DNA of 64,000 nt, taken from positions 819,020 to 883,019 of the forward strand of contig JAMFTG010000129.1 in NCBI GenBank assembly GCA_023974075.1. Reading direction: 5' to 3'. Source of the DNA: Chaenocephalus aceratus (lineage: Eukaryota > Chordata > Actinopteri > Perciformes > Channichthyidae). Shown here one piece after another: positions 58,681 to 64,000 of this stretch (positions within the stretch are counted from its first letter, which is position 1; each line of letters starts with the position of its first letter). The notes beneath the pieces were generated by a model that had not been told where the DNA came from, searched no databases, and saw only the letters and a list, made by a program, of their open reading frames with translations. Both the position numbers and the translations under genes were made by a program.

Positions 58681-59733
58681 CGAGCCCCTAAATTACTTCT
58701 TTATTTGCTGCTTTTACATGTTTTATGTAACACCAAAAGCAAGAGAGTGGTGCAGTGATGGCTTATTCTTTTTGGGATGACTTGGAAGTTAGCATTGCAA
58801 GGGTTCCCTCGACAAAAAGAAAACGGGAAAATTACATAATTTGGTAGCAAAAATAACCCTGATTCTGTATTTACTCCAAATGATGTGTTTTTGTTAAAGC
58901 ACCTTCTACGACGTCTAGACGATTATAATATTTGCACATAAGAGTGGTGCAGTGATGACATATTACTCGGTGAGGCATATGACATAAGCCTCACCCAGAA
59001 GTTCCACGTTAAAAAGCAATGGGACTTTTCTATTCAATTTTGTATTATTGTAAACAACTAAATCTGTGTCGTGACCAAATGTCAGATATGCAAAGTTAGC
59101 GACTAGCCAGTGAACATTGTGTAGCATTTAGCAGCTAAAGGGTCCCATCATATGGTGGTAGCCACCAACAACAGAGCTACATCAAGAGAGTGAAGAGTGG
59201 ACTTGTATGAGTATTAAGTCTCTTCTAATGACTATGACATAAACCAGATCAACTTTATGAAGTGATAATATGCCTGTGGTGTGTTTACAGCCTGTGTGGC
59301 AGCTCTCATATTTACTGGGTGTATGAAAATGAACACATGTGGGGCCACTTTTACAAGGTGTTTTATGTCTACCTGCTATATCCAACAATAAAAGACACTG
59401 CGCTTAAAATGTTACAAATAACACATATATCAACTTAAATAAAAAGGTAGTAAAACTGAATCTTTACACAGGTTTCCATTACAAAACAGGGACAGGGATG
59501 AGCTGACTTTGCAGGGCCTTCTTCAATTTATATTGTACTTTAGTGACGCAAACAAAATGGCTTTTAATACAAGTCAATGCATTGGATATGGGACTTTAAG
59601 GCCTCTTTAGGATTTGGGTAACCTCTTTGCAACGTTTGTAATCCAGCAGCTGTAATGAAGACAGGAAGACGTTATACAAGATCCTCGCCCATTAGGCTGC
59701 TTACATTCCCAGCATTGTGTCGAAAGTGATTGC
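58681..59733. other. Intergenic, AT-rich
   Basis: Two related phrases (GAGTGGTGCAGTGATGGC near 58745 and GAGTGGTGCAGTGATGAC near 58943) suggest an old internal duplication. No gene. Confidence 0.45.
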
Positions 59734-61675
<1,942 letters not shown>

Positions 61676-62260
61676 CAGGGGGGTCAAACTCAAATACACA
61701 GTGGGCCAAAATATAAAAATGGGTACTAGTGGAGGGCCGGACTGGTTCAATGTTTATTGCAGAACTTATTGAAATGAACTTATTGCACATATTAAACCTG
61801 GAACTAACAAGCTTCAATTATTGCCTATAAAAACAACATTACACATTAAATAATCAGTTGCATTCATTTCTCATGGCTCTATCTGCAGCTTTTCCAGAGT
61901 CATTTCTTATGAGTACTTTTCCCCACAGGCCGACAACAGCTTCAACAAAACTATTCCCCTCAGAGAGAAAACCAAACATGCCCTGTTGCCGTGAGAGAGA
62001 AGTGCAGAAGGAAGCATCCATTGAACTCAGTGTGCTGCTCTGAGATGCTAGCTCAGATACTTGGCATCTCATCTCGGGAGCAAGGTCATCAATGTTTGGG
62101 GTCAGGCTCTGAGCGGAGGAGACCCTCAGGATGGAGGGAAGGTGTGCGTGCAATATACCGGCGGGCCAGATCTAATAGTAATTAGAAATGAACCTGCGGG
62201 CCGAAATTAAATCCACCACGGGCCTGATTTGGCCCCCGGGCCTTGAGTTTGACACATGTG
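61676..62260. mobile_element. Degenerate hAT element
   Basis: It begins CAGGGGGGTCAAACTCAAA and ends CCTTGAGTTTGACACATGTG, a decayed version of the ends at 3050-3516. Flanks ATGTAGAG and GTTTAGAG agree at 6 of 8 positions, consistent with an old 8-bp duplication. Subterminal GGGCCGGA/GGGCCAG/GGGCCTG words match the GGCCC-rich ends of the other copy. The interior differs and has a minus-strand frame of 99 codons, not recognised as transposase. Confidence 0.75.
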
Positions 62261-63055
62261 GTTTAGAGTGTGAGTTTAAGATGAGCAAATAGTGCAGGGT
62301 TGTTGAAAGAAAGAAATGCATTCAAACATACAATATTCAAAGAGAAAGATGGTCATCATGTCTCAAGTCAGGTCGAGCTTTGGGTCAGTTATTTAAGGCA
62401 TCAAAAACATGGATTAGGGTCGGGAAGAAATGCAAAGGGGTAAGGTGTGAGGTTAAGATGAGCTGTTAAAGGAATACATGGGATCCAACTTGAAATATTT
62501 TAACCAAAAACGTCAAATTAACACGAAAAGTCATGTTTCAAATCAAATTCAGCCTCGTGTATTTTCAAGTTGCAAGTCATCATCGGGTGCGTACAGTATC
62601 TCTAATTGCTGCACAGATGACGGCTCTGAGGGAGAAGTCTTCCTTCAACAGAAAGACAATAGACAGAGAGATCCAGCGTGAGTGAGCTTCTCTGAAAGTG
62701 GATCTGAAGGCGGATGAGTCTCTGACCGCATTAACAAAACCTAATGGAGCGGCTGGCTCCACCAAGCCTCGCCATCCATTATCTGACTGTTGCCCCGCGC
62801 AACCAAGGAGGCTAACGGGCTGCAGCTCGGCCTATGGCCTCCTCTCTCTTTTCCTTTGTCTTATTTCCACCGGCCTTAATGAAAATGATGGCTAAATCAA
62901 TTCCCTTGGTGCGTAGAAGGAGCCGGGTAATGTCGCCTCCCCCGGGCCTGTGGACGCAAATCAACTGTAAATCAGCAGGGGGGGACTAGAAGAAGAATTC
63001 ATGTTTTATTTGAAAGGAAGATGTCATCTGATATAGCATTGTAGCAGGTCATGTT
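62261..63055. other. Unique DNA with a conserved-element-like block
   Basis: 62690-62960 is GC-balanced, contains no repeat and has TAAT/ATTA words (GCATTAACAAAACCTAATGG, GGCCTTAATGAAAATGATGG, CGGGTAATGTCGCC). It is a candidate conserved non-coding element. Short open frames cross it, but none has a domain. Confidence 0.3.
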
Positions 63056-63093
<38 letters not shown>

Positions 63094-63308
63094 TATAGGC
63101 AGGCAGGCAGGCAGGCAGGCAGGTAGGTAGGTGGTAGGTAGGTAGGTAGGTAGGTAGGTAGGTAGGTAGGTAGGTAGGTAGGTAGGTAGGTATAGGTAGA
63201 AAGATAGATAGGTAGAAAGATAGATAGATAGATAGATAGGTAGGTAGGTAGGTAGGTAGGTAGGTAGGTAGGTAGGTAGGTGGTAGGTAGGTAGGGTAGG
63301 TAGGTACT
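63056..63308 (+). repeat. Compound (GATA)n/(GGCA)n/(GGTA)n satellite
   Basis: ATAG units (63056-63096) pass into GGCA units (63097-63121), then GGTA units with a second block of GATA (about 63195-63238) and more GGTA to 63308. The minus strand is open and encodes a Tyr-Leu-Pro-Thr repeat by default. Not a gene. Confidence 0.95.
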
Positions 63309-63420
63309 TTATTGATCCCATGGGAAATGTTTGCGTTGCAGCAGCATAACAAACACAAGGCAATGTACATAAGAGAAATTAAGACAAGAATAAACAGTCC
63401 AAAATATTACAGAACTAAAA
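63309..63420 (-). repeat. Retroelement 3' module next to the satellite
   Basis: ACTTTATTGATCCCATGGGA, GCAGCAGCATAACAAACACA and AAGAATAAACAGTCC follow the tetranucleotide run. In fish this phrase commonly adjoins GATA tails of an antisense LINE-type element, so the satellite probably grew from that tail. Confidence 0.5.
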
Positions 63421-63636
63421 TGGCATTCAAAATTTAAAAATAATATAAAAAAGAAAAAAAGGGGAGCAATTGCAGCTAAAACAGTCAAAAATAAATCTTC
63501 AGTTTCAGGGGGTTTGTATTCATAAATATGTATTTTGTTTTGACACTGCTTAAAAGATTACACAATACATACTAATATGCTTATAACTGTTATTATACTG
63601 TGCTCTAAGAGATTATAAATCAGTAAGGCCTTTAAG
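63421..63636. other. Short AT-rich stretch
   Basis: Nothing recognised. Confidence 0.5.
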
Positions 63637-64000
63637 GCCCTGACACACCAACCCGATTTTGGGAGTCAGAGGCCGTCAGAGGCTGTCGGGCATTCGCGGC
63701 GCCGTAGTCAGGTTGGTGTGTCCCGCACCGTCGACCGTGACACGCCTTATTTTGGACTGCCAGACCCGATGCATGGCCGATTCAACATGTTGAATCGGCC
63801 ATGCATCGGGTTCTGGCAGTCGGACCCAAATAATCACTCTGATTGGCTGTTCAGCTAGCGAATCAGTGCATGAGAAGCGAAGCGGAAGTGAGGGACGTAA
63901 ACAAACGATTTTATAGAAGGCACACACAGACTGCTATTCATTTTCATCTCATCATGGCGATCTGAATGATGCAAACGAAGACCTGCTCATCACCTTGATC
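63637..64000 (+). mobile_element. Left part of a Harbinger-like element (runs off the window)
   Basis: It starts GGCCCTGACACACCAACCC, a terminus typical of fish PIF/Harbinger-type elements, with subterminal CCGTCAGAGG/CTGTCGGGC and GTCAGGTTGGTGTGTC repeats. A large palindrome lies at 63756-63820. The last 60 bp (ATGGCGATCTGAATGATGC) may be the start of a transposon gene region, but ATGGCGATC meets TGA at once. The right end is outside the window. Confidence 0.55.
63756..63820. repeat. Large palindrome, perfect 23-bp arms and no loop
   Basis: CCCGATGCATGGCCGATTCA (from 63765) continues to a centre at 63787/63788, and the right arm ends at 63810. The arms extend outwards to 63756 and 63820 (ACTGCCAGA against TCTGGCAGT) with one bulged T. 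It could extrude as a cruciform. Confidence 0.9.

Noticed and set aside
62999..63370. Tyr-Leu-Pro-Thr open frames on the minus strand
   Set aside because: They arise from the GATA/GGTA tetranucleotide satellite.

Overview
This window looks like nuclear DNA of a teleost fish, probably a percomorph. The evidence is one vertebrate-type GPCR gene, very sparse coding, abundant (CA)n/(GT)n microsatellites, and a dense mixture of fish-type repeats: hAT, Harbinger-like and TTAA-flanked MITEs, and L2-like and RTE-like LINE fragments. I found no bacterial-type operon, no CRISPR array and no convincing tRNA or rRNA gene. Family names come from recognising termini, target duplications and protein motifs by eye; no database search was run.

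Layout. 1-6.7 kb: a sphingosine-1-phosphate receptor gene (best fit s1pr4, 1321-2550), interrupted by two compensating single-base frameshifts. It is followed by a possible long 3' UTR holding a hAT MITE with a perfect 8-bp target duplication and a TTAA-flanked MITE. 6.7-17.5 kb: mostly unique AT-rich DNA with LINE 3' ends and a GATA-motif hairpin. 17.5-19.6 kb: three inverted-repeat elements. 19.6-35.5 kb: mostly unique, with microsatellites, a head-to-tail pair of TTAA MITEs (27.4-28.1 kb) and a roughly 160-bp tandem duplication. 35.5-55.5 kb: the structurally active part. It holds three arrays of a 57-bp minisatellite that appears to have grown from one end of a TTAA MITE, a 37-bp minisatellite inside two tandem hAT-like elements, an L2-like LINE bracketed by roughly 200-bp direct repeats, and a 1.35-kb tandem duplication carrying a candidate pair of small exons. 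55.5-64 kb: a hAT element with a perfect 8-bp target duplication, a degenerate hAT, candidate regulatory DNA, a tetranucleotide satellite, and the start of a Harbinger-like element with a large palindrome at the right edge.

There is no gene system in the operon sense. The receptor is the only confident protein gene, with PU.1-like and RUNX-like motifs upstream. The most notable signals are (1) the repeated birth of minisatellites inside short DNA transposons, (2) a hairpin with a covarying base pair shared by two related MITEs, (3) the duplicated two-exon candidate at 50.2 and 51.5 kb, and (4) a cluster of one-base indels in one array copy that suggests locally unpolished assembly and so bears on whether the receptor frameshifts are real.
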